A DNA stretch of 64,000 nucleotides, taken from the NCBI RefSeq assembly GCF_000980885.2, contig NZ_LBDA02000049.1, positions 56,221 through 120,220 on the forward strand, in the 5' to 3' direction. A program made the translations under genes and the position numbers. The stretch is from Streptomyces malaysiense. GTDB taxonomy: Bacteria > Actinomycetota > Actinomycetes > Streptomycetales > Streptomycetaceae. The notes beneath the pieces were generated by a model, which had not been told where the DNA came from, did not search any database, and worked only from the letters and a program-made list of their open reading frames with translations. How positions within the stretch are numbered: position 1 is the stretch's first letter; the number at the start of each line of letters is the position of its first letter. Below, piece by piece: positions 11,842-19,638 of this stretch.

Positions 11842-12689
11842 CGCCCCTCCTCCTCGCGCCACTCGGCCACCGCCGCCCGGTACCCGTCCTCGCCGGCGCC
11901 GAGGAACCGCCCGGCGAACTCCGGCCACGGGGTGCTCGCGTACAGCCGCTGGAACTCCTCGTCCCGGTCGTAGTCCGGAGCGCAGGACGTGAAGTGCGCG
12001 CCGTCGGGCGCCTCCACCACGCCCGTCACCGTGAGGCGCCGCAGCAGCAGCGACTCCGGGGGCGCCTCCTCGGTCAGCTCGGCCGTGTCCACGATCCGCT
12101 CGCAGGAGACGTAGGCCGCGTCCGCCGCCGCGCAGAACAGATCGTCGAAATACGGGTCCGGGCCCAGGCACTGGCCGGTGCCCAGCCGGTCGGCGCGGTG
12201 CACGTGCACCAGGGCCGCGTCCAGCCGCAGCGCGGGCATCGCCACCAGCGTCTCCCCGTCCTCGTACGGCGAGGTGACCGTCCGCAGGCCGGGGTTGACC
12301 CGCATCACGTCCGAGCCGACGCCCGCCCGCACCGGCAGGAAGGGCAGCCGGTGCGCCGCCGCCTCCAGGCCGCGCAGCAGCATCCCCTCGTCCACCTCCG
12401 TCAGTTCCAGCCCGCCGTGCTCGCGGGCCGTCCGGTAGTGCGGTTCGAGGGGGATCGAGTCGAGGGTGACGAAGGCCGTGACCAGTCTGCGCACCCGCCC
12501 GGCCGCGGCCAGCATCCCGACGTCCGGGCCACCGCAGGAGACGACCGTGAGATCGCGCAGCCCGGACCGCAGCAGGGCCCGCACCAGGGCCATCGGCTTG
12601 CGGCGCGCACCCCAGCCGCCGATGCCCAGGGTCATCCCGTTCTCCAGCCGGCCGACGACCTCCTCGGCGGTCATCGTCTTGTCGCCCAT
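11838..12689 (-). CDS. ipdA: IpdA, alpha subunit of the ring-opening CoA-transferase-like hydrolase
   Basis: 283-residue class I CoA-transferase-fold subunit with the N-terminal glycine-rich TLGIGGWGARRKPMALVRAL and an acidic ELTEVDEG stretch at 95-102 where this family keeps its catalytic glutamate. It pairs with IpdB to open steroid ring C. The ATG follows the echA20 stop with no gap, and its ribosome-binding site (GGAGGAGG) is supplied by the repeat-derived tail of echA20. An internal ATG (residue 6) is an alternative start. Confidence 0.92.
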   Translation of the reverse strand: MGDKTMTAEEVVGRLENGMTLGIGGWGARRKPMALVRALLRSGLRDLTVVSCGGPDVGMLAAAGRVRRLVTAFVTLDSIPLEPHYRTAREHGGLELTEVDEGMLLRGLEAAAHRLPFLPVRAGVGSDVMRVNPGLRTVTSPYEDGETLVAMPALRLDAALVHVHRADRLGTGQCLGPDPYFDDLFCAAADAAYVSCERIVDTAELTEEAPPESLLLRRLTVTGVVEAPDGAHFTSCAPDYDRDEEFQRLYASTPWPEFAGRFLGAGEDGYRAAVAEWREEEGR

Positions 12690-13469
12690 CTAAACCCCCT
12701 CCTCCCCGTCCTCCCCGTCCTCCCCGTCCTTCCCGTCCTTCCCGAACGTGTCGCGCACCCGGCCGGCCAGGCCGCTGAGGCCCGCTTCGAAGGTGAAGCC
12801 CTGCTCGAAGCGGTAGCTGCGGCGCACATCGACCGGATCGATCCCGTTGATCGCGGCCTTGGCCATGCGCAGCAGCCGCCCGTCCTTGGCGGCGATCTCC
12901 CGGGCCAGCTCCAGCGCCGCCGCCCGCAGTTCCGCGCCCGGCACCACGCGCCACACCGAGCCGTGCCGGTGCAGTTCCGCCGCGGTCGCCGTCCGCCCCG
13001 TGTAGTACAGGGCGCGCATCAGATGCTGCGGGACCAGCCGGGCCAGATGGGTCGCGGCGCCCAGCGCGCCCCGGTCCAGCTCGGGCAGCCCGAAGACGGC
13101 GTCCTCGCTCGCCACGACCGCGTCCGCGTTGCCCACCAGGCCTATCCCGCCTCCCAGGCAGAACCCCTGGACCGCCGCGACCACGGGCGTCTCGCACTCG
13201 TACACCGCGGCGAAGGCGTCGGCGCAGCCCTGGTTCGCGCCGATCAGTGCCCGCTGTCCGTGCGCCTGTATCTCCTTGATGTCCACGCCCGCGTTGAACC
13301 CCCGGCCCTCGGCGGCCAGCACCACGCAGCGGACCTCGGGGTCGCGGCCCGCCGCGCGCACGGCCTCGGCCAGCGCGGACCAGCCGGTCACCGGGAGCGC
13401 GTTGACCGGCGGGAAGTCGACGGTGACCACGGAAATCCCTTTTTCCGGGGACGAACGGGAGACACCCAT
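12690..13469 (-). CDS. echA20: EchA20-type enoyl-CoA hydratase (D-ring hydrolase)
   Basis: Crotonase-fold enzyme, 259 residues from ATG 13469. This start matches the known EchA20 N-terminus (short stretch, then GISVVTVDFPPVNALP); ATG 13499 is also in frame but lies inside the operator. Oxyanion-hole motifs are GFNAGVDIKE (58-67) and FCLGGGIGLVGN (103-114), followed by GLPELDRGALGA. EchA20 hydrolyses the five-membered ring of the indanone carboxyl-CoA to give COCHEA-CoA. The C-terminus ends in an odd charged tail of GKD/GED triplets encoded by a 9-bp tandem repeat (12701-12745). It is the first gene of the echA20-ipdA-ipdB-ipdC operon. Confidence 0.9.
   Translation of the reverse strand: MGVSRSSPEKGISVVTVDFPPVNALPVTGWSALAEAVRAAGRDPEVRCVVLAAEGRGFNAGVDIKEIQAHGQRALIGANQGCADAFAAVYECETPVVAAVQGFCLGGGIGLVGNADAVVASEDAVFGLPELDRGALGAATHLARLVPQHLMRALYYTGRTATAAELHRHGSVWRVVPGAELRAAALELAREIAAKDGRLLRMAKAAINGIDPVDVRRSYRFEQGFTFEAGLSGLAGRVRDTFGKDGKDGEDGEDGEEGV
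12701..12745. repeat. Five tandem 9-bp units inside the echA20 3' end
   Basis: Three copies of CCTCCCCGT followed by two CCTTCCCG(T/A) variants, in register. They encode the GKD-GKD-GED-GED-GEE tail of EchA20 on the minus strand, and also provide the G-rich ribosome-binding site for ipdA. The repeat length is a multiple of three, so copy-number change would not shift the frame. Confidence 0.85.
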
Positions 13470-13490
13470 GGGCGCATCAGCTACCTTTCC

Positions 13491-13508
13491 ACCAAACATT
13501 TGTTAGGT
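13491..13508. promoter_or_regulatory. KstR2-type operator 2
   Basis: ACCAAACATTTGTTAGGT between the divergent echA20 and SDR genes. Read on the minus strand, its core CTAACAAATGTTTGGT differs from operator 1 at one base of sixteen, and from the KstR2 consensus AnCAAGnnCTTGnT at two. It overlaps an in-frame ATG of echA20 (13499), which argues for the downstream start. Confidence 0.75.
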
Positions 13509-13555
13509 GCGATGGCTTCGAAATTAGCAGCCGCCACGGACCAGCGGGAGGCCCT

Positions 13556-14371
13556 GTGGAAAACTCGACCGCGCGCCCTGTGGACAACTCCTGGCCCGAT
13601 CCGGCCGGCTCCCTGCGCGGCCGTACCGTCCTCGTCACCGGCGGCACCCGCGGGGTCGGCGCCGGCTTGGCGCGGGCCTTCGCCGACGCGGGTGCCCACG
13701 TGCTGACCTGCGCCCGCAGACCCCCCGAACAGCCCCTGGAGGGGATCGAGTTCGCCCCGCTCGACCTGCGGGACCCGGCCGCCGTCCGGGCCTTCTTCGG
13801 TGCGCTGCCCGGCCTGGACGTACTGGTCAACAACGCGGGCGGGACGCCGTACCGGCGGCTGCTCGACGCGGACGCCGAACGGCACGCCAAGGTGCTCGAG
13901 CTGAACCTGACCGCCCCGCTGACCGCGTCCCTGGCCGCGTACGAGCACCTGCGGCGCAGCCGGGGCTCGATCGTGATGATCGGCAGCGTCAGCGGCAGCC
14001 GCCCCTCGCCCGGCTCCGCCGCCTACGGCGCGGCCAAGGCGGGGCTCGCCGGTCTGGCCGCGTCCATGGCGGTGGAGTGGGCGCCGCATGTGCGGGTCAA
14101 CACGCTCGTGGTGGGCATGGTGCGCACCGAACAGGCCGCCGCGCACTACGGCGGCCCCGACGGCCTCGCCGCCGTCGCCCGCACCGTCCCGCTCGGCCGG
14201 CTGGCCGCTCCCGCCGACGTCGGCGCCGCCGCCGTCTTCCTCGCCTCCGGCGCCGCGTCGTACATCAGCGGGGCGAGCCTCCAGGTGCACGGGGGCGGTG
14301 AGTGGCCGGGGTTCCTCGGCGCGCTGGGGCGGGGGCCCGCGGGATGTCCGACTTCCTTGGAGGAGAGCTGA
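13556..14371 (+). CDS. Short-chain dehydrogenase (Rv3549c-like member of KstR2 regulon)
   Basis: 271-residue classical SDR. GGTRGVG at 29-35 binds the nucleotide, NNAG follows at 92-95, and Ser144, Tyr157 and Lys161 are the catalytic set. The GTG start lies four bases after GGGAGG. Position beside echA20 on the opposite arm of operator 2 matches the pair of SDRs (Rv3548c/Rv3549c) in the mycobacterial KstR2 regulon, whose reactions are not firmly established. The C-terminus runs on past the usual end with about 20 extra residues. Two bases separate it from the next SDR. Confidence 0.85.
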   Translation: MENSTARPVDNSWPDPAGSLRGRTVLVTGGTRGVGAGLARAFADAGAHVLTCARRPPEQPLEGIEFAPLDLRDPAAVRAFFGALPGLDVLVNNAGGTPYRRLLDADAERHAKVLELNLTAPLTASLAAYEHLRRSRGSIVMIGSVSGSRPSPGSAAYGAAKAGLAGLAASMAVEWAPHVRVNTLVVGMVRTEQAAAHYGGPDGLAAVARTVPLGRLAAPADVGAAAVFLASGAASYISGASLQVHGGGEWPGFLGALGRGPAGCPTSLEES

Positions 14372-14372
14372 G

Positions 14373-15287
14373 ATGAGCGGAATCTGCGCGGGCCGGGTGG
14401 TCGTCGTCACCGGTGCGGGGCGGGGGCTGGGGCGGGCGCACGCCCTCGCCTTCGCGGCGGCGGGGGCGCGGGTCGTCGTCAACGACCTCGGGGTACGGCT
14501 CGACGGCGAGCCCGGCGGCGAGAACCCGGCGCGGGCCGTCGCCGCGGAGATCCGCGCGGCGGGCGGCGAGGCGGTGGCGCACGACGGGGACGTCGCGACG
14601 GGCGAGGGCGCGGCGTCGCTGGTGCGGACCGCGCTGGAGGCGTACGGGCGGCTCGACACGCTCGTCAACAACGCGGGGTTCCTGCGCGACCGGATGCTCG
14701 TCAACCTCGGCGAGGACGACTGGGACGCGGTGCTCCGGGCCCACCTCAAAGGGCACTTCCTGCCGCTGAGGCACGCCGCGGCGCACTGGCGGGCGGAGGC
14801 GAAGAGCGGGCGCGGACCGGCCGGGCGGGTCGTCAACACCAGCAGCGGGGCCGGCCTGCTGGGCTCGCTCGGGCAGGGGAACTACAGCGCGGCCAAGGCC
14901 GGGATCGTGGCGCTCACCCTGGTCGCGGCGGCCGAACTCGACCGGTACGGCGTCCAGGTCAACGCCATCGCCCCCGCGGCCCGGACCCGGATGACCGAGC
15001 GCGCCTTCGCCGGGACGATGTCCGCCCCGGCGACCGGTTTCGACGCCATGGCCCCGGAGAACGTCTCGCCGCTGGTGGTGTGGCTCGGCTCGGCCGCGAG
15101 CGCGGGCGTGAGCGGGCGGGTGTTCGAGGTCGAGGGCGGCCGGCTCAGCGTGATGGAGGGCTGGCACCGCGGCCCCACGGCGGACAAGGGAGCCCGGTGG
15201 GGAGTGGAGGAGGTGGGTGAGGAGGCGCTGAGACTGCTGGCGGAGGCGGCACGGCCCGGTGCGGTGTACGGAGCGGGGCCCGGCTGA
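14373..15287 (+). CDS. Short-chain dehydrogenase (Rv3548c-like / MaoC-type hydroxyacyl dehydrogenase subfamily)
   Basis: 304-residue SDR. GAGRGLGRAHA at 14-24, NDLGVRLDGE at 37-46, NNAG at 99-102, and the catalytic Ser157/158, Tyr171 and Lys175 are clear. The NDLG-containing insert and the long C-terminal tail (FEVEGGRLSVMEGWHRG) are those of the Rv3548c-like group, related to the dehydrogenase part of peroxisomal multifunctional enzyme 2. It probably oxidises a 3-hydroxyacyl-CoA in the C/D-ring pathway. GGAGAG six bases ahead of the ATG. It closes the island; the next gene is convergent. Confidence 0.87.
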   Translation: MSGICAGRVVVVTGAGRGLGRAHALAFAAAGARVVVNDLGVRLDGEPGGENPARAVAAEIRAAGGEAVAHDGDVATGEGAASLVRTALEAYGRLDTLVNNAGFLRDRMLVNLGEDDWDAVLRAHLKGHFLPLRHAAAHWRAEAKSGRGPAGRVVNTSSGAGLLGSLGQGNYSAAKAGIVALTLVAAAELDRYGVQVNAIAPAARTRMTERAFAGTMSAPATGFDAMAPENVSPLVVWLGSAASAGVSGRVFEVEGGRLSVMEGWHRGPTADKGARWGVEEVGEEALRLLAEAARPGAVYGAGPG

Positions 15288-15312
15288 CCTGCCCCGTCGG
15301 CCGTCCCCGCGC

Positions 15313-16194
15313 TCACGTGTCGCATTCCAGCACCATCCCGCACAACCCGCACCGGGCCCGCACGCGCCCCCGCACCGGCACCCTGATCCGCTGGTGGCAG
15401 GTCGGACAGGGGAAGGTGACGTGGAGGCCGCCGGAGGGATCGGAGCCGAACGAGTAAGGGACGCCCGGGGGAGCCGCCGCGGCGTGGCGGCGGTCGTGGG
15501 CGTAGCGGCGGCGGCCCGTCCAGCCGGCGCCGGTCAGCGGGGGCTGCCGGATGTCGTGGCGGGCGCGGGCCAGCCCCTTCGTGTACGCGGTGTACGCCTG
15601 GGGGCTGGTGAACCGGATCGAGGGGTCCTCGTCGAAGAGCAGGGCCCGCTTGGCCAGGACGTACCCGAACTCCTCCGGGGTGAGGTAGCCCAGCTTCTGC
15701 GAGGAGAGCGAGTCCTCCCGGTAGGCGTCCAGCAGCAGCCAGCCCGCGCCCAGGTACGTCGTCACCGTGTCCGTGAGGATCTCGTTCTCCGCCGTCGTGG
15801 GGAAGGCGAGGTCCAGGCGGTGCAGATAGACGTGCGCCACCTCGTGCGCGAGTGCCGCGCCGATGTCCTCGCGGTGGGTGCGGAAGCGGTCGTTCAGCTC
15901 CACGAAGTACTCCGGGCCAGCCGCCAGTTCGATGTTCGCCGCGTGGGCCATCTCCCGGAAGCCGACGATCAGCCGCGCGTCCGGCAGCCGGAAGTGCCGC
16001 ACCAACTCCCGGGCCACCCGCTGCGCGCCCAGATGCAGGTCGTCGGTGTCGCAGAACGCCACGTCCGCGGGGGCCACGCTGGTCGCGAAGGTCCGCACGG
16101 CCGTCGGCGACAGCCGCCGGTACAGCGCCGTGATCGCCGCCCGCACCGTCTCCAGATGCGGGAACCCGTGCTCCACCGGTCCGCCGTTCGCCAC
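15313..16194 (-). CDS. Putative zinc metallopeptidase-like protein with C-terminal zinc ribbon
   Basis: 293-residue soluble protein of no recognised named family. Two features stand out: an HEVAH motif at about residue 116 with a downstream acidic segment (ENEILTDTVTTYLGAGW), which is the layout of a gluzincin-type metallopeptidase, and a C-terminal zinc ribbon (CPTC near 270, CGLC near 285) ending in LECDT. No signal peptide or membrane segment is visible. The GTG start has a weak ribosome-binding site. It could be a peptidase acting on a cytosolic target or a non-catalytic relative. Convergent with the last SDR. Confidence 0.7.
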   Translation of the reverse strand: MANGGPVEHGFPHLETVRAAITALYRRLSPTAVRTFATSVAPADVAFCDTDDLHLGAQRVARELVRHFRLPDARLIVGFREMAHAANIELAAGPEYFVELNDRFRTHREDIGAALAHEVAHVYLHRLDLAFPTTAENEILTDTVTTYLGAGWLLLDAYREDSLSSQKLGYLTPEEFGYVLAKRALLFDEDPSIRFTSPQAYTAYTKGLARARHDIRQPPLTGAGWTGRRRYAHDRRHAAAAPPGVPYSFGSDPSGGLHVTFPCPTCHQRIRVPVRGRVRARCGLCGMVLECDT

Positions 16195-16311
16195 CTCGGC
16201 ACCCCCAGACCCCGACAGCCCGCGCCGGCCACCGACGAGCCTCGGCGACCGTCCCTCCAGGGTAGGCGCCCCGCCGCCCCCGCACCCGGCCGCCGCCCGG
16301 GACGGCCCGCC

Positions 16312-18066
16312 TCACACCGGCAGCAACCGCGCCCCCGCCGCGCCCGCCGCCTCCTCCAGTTCCAGCACCCACACCTCGTTCTCCCCCTCCCGCAGCACCG
16401 GCCCGGGGACGAACAGCGACCGCTGGGGCCCCACCGACCAGTAGCGGCCGAGGCAGAAACCGTTGATCCACGCGAATCCACGCGTCAGGCCGGGCAGTTC
16501 CAGCCGCGCGTCCCCGGCCGCCTTGCGGACCGTGGCCGTGCCCCGGTACAGCCCCGGACCCCCCGCCGGGGGCGGCGTGGTGAACGGCACCGCCGACACC
16601 CCGTCCCCGAACGCGTCCAGGTCCAGTCCCCGGGCCCGCACCCCGTGCAGGTACTGCCGCTCGTGCAGCACACCCCCGGTGATCCCCTTCGGCTCGCCCA
16701 GGAGCGGTCCGTAGTTCACCCGGCCGAGGGACTCCACCCACAGCTCCACCCGCGCCGGACCCGCGACGGGCTCCGCCAGCCGCGGTTCCGCCTCGGTGAG
16801 CACGCCGGCCCGCACCCCGTCGACGTACACCACGGCCAGGTCCCTCAGCCCCCGTACGGACAGCGGGTACGGCTCACGCGGTCCGGGCACGTCCACCTCG
16901 TAGCGCACCAGGCCGCGGGTGACGCCCAGTTCCTCGAACGTGGGCGGCCGGGGGCCCGTCGTCTCCTCGCCGCCCAGGGCGGCCAGCACGGCGTCCACAG
17001 GAGCCCATCCGGTGAGCGGAACCCCGACCGGGGCGGCCAATCGCGCGGGCTCCGGCGGGAGCTCCGGCAGCGGCCCCTCCCGGTAGCGCGCCAGCACCTC
17101 CCGGAAGCGCCGGAACTTCTCCGTGGGGCGTCCGTACTCGTCCACCGGGGCGTCGTAGTCGTACGACGTCACATCCGGCCGCAGACCGCCCTCGTGCGAC
17201 TCGCCGCCCCGGTTCGCGCCCGCCCAGCCGCCGAAGCTCGTGCCGCCGTGCGCCATGTAGAGGTTCACCGAGGCGCCGCACTCCAGGATCTCCCGCAGCG
17301 CCTCGGCGGCCTCCCCGGGGTCGCGCACGGCGGGCGTGCCGGACCAGTGGTCGAACCAGCCGCACCAGAACTCCGAGCACATCAGCGGGCCCTCGGGACG
17401 ATGGCGGCGCAGCGCGGCGAAGGACTCGCGCGCGCGGGAGCCGAAGTTCACCGCGGCGAGCACCCCGGGCACCGACCCGCCGGTCAGCATGTGGTCCTCC
17501 GGGCCGTCGGAGGTGAACAGCGGCACGGTGACGCCGCGGGCACGGCACAGCGCGGCCAGTTCGGCGAGATAGCCCGCGTCGGAGCCGTAGCTGCCGTACT
17601 CGTTCTCCACCTGCACCAGGACGACCGGGCCGCCGCGGTCGGCCTGCCGGGACACGATCTCGGGCAGCAGCCGGCCGAACCAGTCGCGGACATGGCGCAT
17701 GTACCGCTCGTCCCGTGTGCGCACGCTCCCGCCCAGCCCGCCCGTCAGCCAGGCCGGCAGACCGCCGTTCTCCCACTCGGCGCAGATGTACGGGCCGGGC
17801 CGCACCACCGCCCACAGGCCCGCCGCGCGCGCCGCGTCCAGGAACCGGCCGACCGCCGCCACGTCCCGGTGGCGCCCGGGGGCCGGCTGGTGCAGATTCC
17901 ACGGCACGTAGGTCTCCACGCAGTTGAGGCCCATCGCGCGCAGCATCGCGAGCCGGTGCCCCCACTGCTCCTCGTGCACCCGGAAGTAGTGCAGCGCACC
18001 GGACAGCAGCCGCACCGGCCGCCCGTCCAGCAGGAAGTCCCTCTCGCCCACGGTGAACTCGCTCAT
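16312..18066 (-). CDS. Glycoside hydrolase family 35 beta-galactosidase
   Basis: 584-residue cytoplasmic beta-galactosidase of family GH35, with no signal peptide. The TIM barrel begins at once (DFLLDGRPVRLLSGALHYFRV). The acid/base Glu156 is in QVENEYGSYG and the nucleophile Glu232 in CSEFWCGWFDHW. The C-terminal jelly-roll part contains GFAWINGFCLGRYWSVGPQRSLFVPGPVL-type ligand motifs in pieces. ATG 18066 is chosen over an upstream GTG (18093) because the conserved domain begins right after it. It is divergent from the AraC gene, which is its likely sugar-responsive regulator. Confidence 0.93.
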   Translation of the reverse strand: MSEFTVGERDFLLDGRPVRLLSGALHYFRVHEEQWGHRLAMLRAMGLNCVETYVPWNLHQPAPGRHRDVAAVGRFLDAARAAGLWAVVRPGPYICAEWENGGLPAWLTGGLGGSVRTRDERYMRHVRDWFGRLLPEIVSRQADRGGPVVLVQVENEYGSYGSDAGYLAELAALCRARGVTVPLFTSDGPEDHMLTGGSVPGVLAAVNFGSRARESFAALRRHRPEGPLMCSEFWCGWFDHWSGTPAVRDPGEAAEALREILECGASVNLYMAHGGTSFGGWAGANRGGESHEGGLRPDVTSYDYDAPVDEYGRPTEKFRRFREVLARYREGPLPELPPEPARLAAPVGVPLTGWAPVDAVLAALGGEETTGPRPPTFEELGVTRGLVRYEVDVPGPREPYPLSVRGLRDLAVVYVDGVRAGVLTEAEPRLAEPVAGPARVELWVESLGRVNYGPLLGEPKGITGGVLHERQYLHGVRARGLDLDAFGDGVSAVPFTTPPPAGGPGLYRGTATVRKAAGDARLELPGLTRGFAWINGFCLGRYWSVGPQRSLFVPGPVLREGENEVWVLELEEAAGAAGARLLPV

Positions 18067-18164
18067 ACCGCCAAGGCTCACCCCTTCCGGCACCCGGCGC
18101 CATGGACGAAGATCGGCACCACTTGGACAAAAACCGGCCGCCGCCGACGCCGGCAGGAGCAGCG

Positions 18165-19148
18165 ATGTACCAGACCTGGATGCGGTTCTTCAGCCCCGGC
18201 CCCGCCCATCAGCGCCTCGGCCTGGTCTGCCTCGGCGTCGGACTCCAGCACGGCGCGCTGCCCACCGTCGGCCCGCGCACCCTCGACCACCACGTGGCCG
18301 TCGTGATCAGCTCCGGCGGCGGCTGGTACGCCGGCGCCGACGGCCGCCGCAGGGCCGTCACCGCGCCCGCGCTGCTCTGGCTCACCCCCGGCGTGCCCCA
18401 CCACTACGGCCCCGACCCGGACACCGGCTGGGACGAGGGCTTCGTGGACTTCGCCGGGCCCGCCACCGCCACCTACACGGAGCTGGGCTACATAGAGCCC
18501 GAACGGCCCGTCGTGGCCCTCTCCGACGCGGCGGAACCGCGTGCGGCCGTCGCCCGCATCGCCCGCGCCGCCCGCCGCGGCAACCCCCTGCTGGAGGTGG
18601 AGACCGGCGCCGCCGTGCACGAACTCCTCGTCGCCCTGCGCCGCGCCCGCGCCGACCTCGCCCCCGACGGCGAACAGGTGCTCGAAGCCCTCGCCCGTGA
18701 CGCCTGCGCCCCGTTCAGCGTCGCCGACCACGCCGCCCGGCACGGCATGACCACCGCCGAACTGCGCGGCGCGGTCCGCCGGGCGGCCGGCTGCACCCCC
18801 AAGGACTATCTCCTCGGCATCCGGCTCGGCCGCGCCAAGGAACTCCTCGCCGCCACCGAACTGTCCGTCGCCGCCGTCGCCCGCCGCGTCGGCTACGACG
18901 ATCCCGCCTACTTCTCCCGCCTGTTCACCCGCCGCGTCGGTCTCGCCCCGGTCCGCTTCCGCGCCCAGCAGGGCCGCGGCGTCCCGGGCGGCTGGAGCGA
19001 CCGGGTCCCGGACCCGGACGATCCCCCGATGATCGGCCCCGGTGTTCCCCCGGCGGCCGGCCCCGGCGACCCGGCCGTTCCCCCGGCGGGCCGCCCGGAG
19101 GCCTCCCCGGTGATCCGTCCGGTGATCCATCCACCGGACACCTCATGA
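18165..19148 (+). CDS. AraC-family transcriptional regulator
   Basis: 327-residue regulator: N-terminal cupin-like ligand domain (HHVAVVISSGGGWYAG, LTPGVPHHYGP) and C-terminal double helix-turn-helix with LGRAKELLAATELSVAAVARRVGYDDPAYFSRLF split over about residues 225-265. The start at 18165 follows AGGAG by six bases. The last 45 residues are a proline/glycine-rich tail after the AraC domain. It is divergent from the beta-galactosidase gene across about 98 bases, which must hold both promoters and any operator. Control of beta-galactoside use is inferred from this arrangement. Confidence 0.9.
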   Translation: MYQTWMRFFSPGPAHQRLGLVCLGVGLQHGALPTVGPRTLDHHVAVVISSGGGWYAGADGRRRAVTAPALLWLTPGVPHHYGPDPDTGWDEGFVDFAGPATATYTELGYIEPERPVVALSDAAEPRAAVARIARAARRGNPLLEVETGAAVHELLVALRRARADLAPDGEQVLEALARDACAPFSVADHAARHGMTTAELRGAVRRAAGCTPKDYLLGIRLGRAKELLAATELSVAAVARRVGYDDPAYFSRLFTRRVGLAPVRFRAQQGRGVPGGWSDRVPDPDDPPMIGPGVPPAAGPGDPAVPPAGRPEASPVIRPVIHPPDTS

Positions 19149-19182
19149 GTCCCGCCCCGCCGACCGCATAGGGTTGGCGTCC

Positions 19183-19515
19183 ATGACCACCAGCAACACG
19201 GGTACGGGTGACGTGGACCCCGCGGTCCGCCAGGAACTGGAGCGGCTGCGCGACAGCATCGACAACATCGACGCGGCCGTCGTCCACATGCTCGCGGAAC
19301 GCTTCAAAGCCACCCAGCAGGTCGGCCGGCTCAAGGCCGTGCACCAGCTGCCGCCCGCGGACCCGGCCCGTGAGGCGCGCCAGATCGACCGGCTGCGCCG
19401 GCTCGCCGAGAACGCCAAGCTCGATCCCGCGTTCGCCGAGAAATTCCTGAACTTCATCATCGCCGAGGTGATCAGGCACCACGAACGCATCGCCGAGGAC
19501 ACCAACGGGAGCTGA
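19183..19515 (+). CDS. Chorismate mutase, AroQ type
   Basis: 110-residue all-helical chorismate mutase. LERLRDSIDNIDAAVVHMLAERF is the first long helix, followed by the conserved Lys (VGRLKAVH) and a C-terminal helix with FAEKFLNFIIAEVIRHHERIA. It converts chorismate to prephenate for phenylalanine and tyrosine. ATG 19183 has AGGG nine bases upstream; TTG 19174 is a possible longer start. There is no attached prephenate dehydratase or DAHP synthase domain. It follows the AraC gene by 34 bases but no functional link is apparent. Confidence 0.88.
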   Translation: MTTSNTGTGDVDPAVRQELERLRDSIDNIDAAVVHMLAERFKATQQVGRLKAVHQLPPADPAREARQIDRLRRLAENAKLDPAFAEKFLNFIIAEVIRHHERIAEDTNGS

Positions 19516-19638
19516 ATCCGGAACCCGGATGCCGGGCACCGAATTCCGAACAAGGCGAAAGAAAGGGGCGGGTCGGATAATAGCCGTGTAACGCTGCTCC
19601 TCTGTGCGCTGTCAGTCCCATCAGGCAGCATGGCGTGT

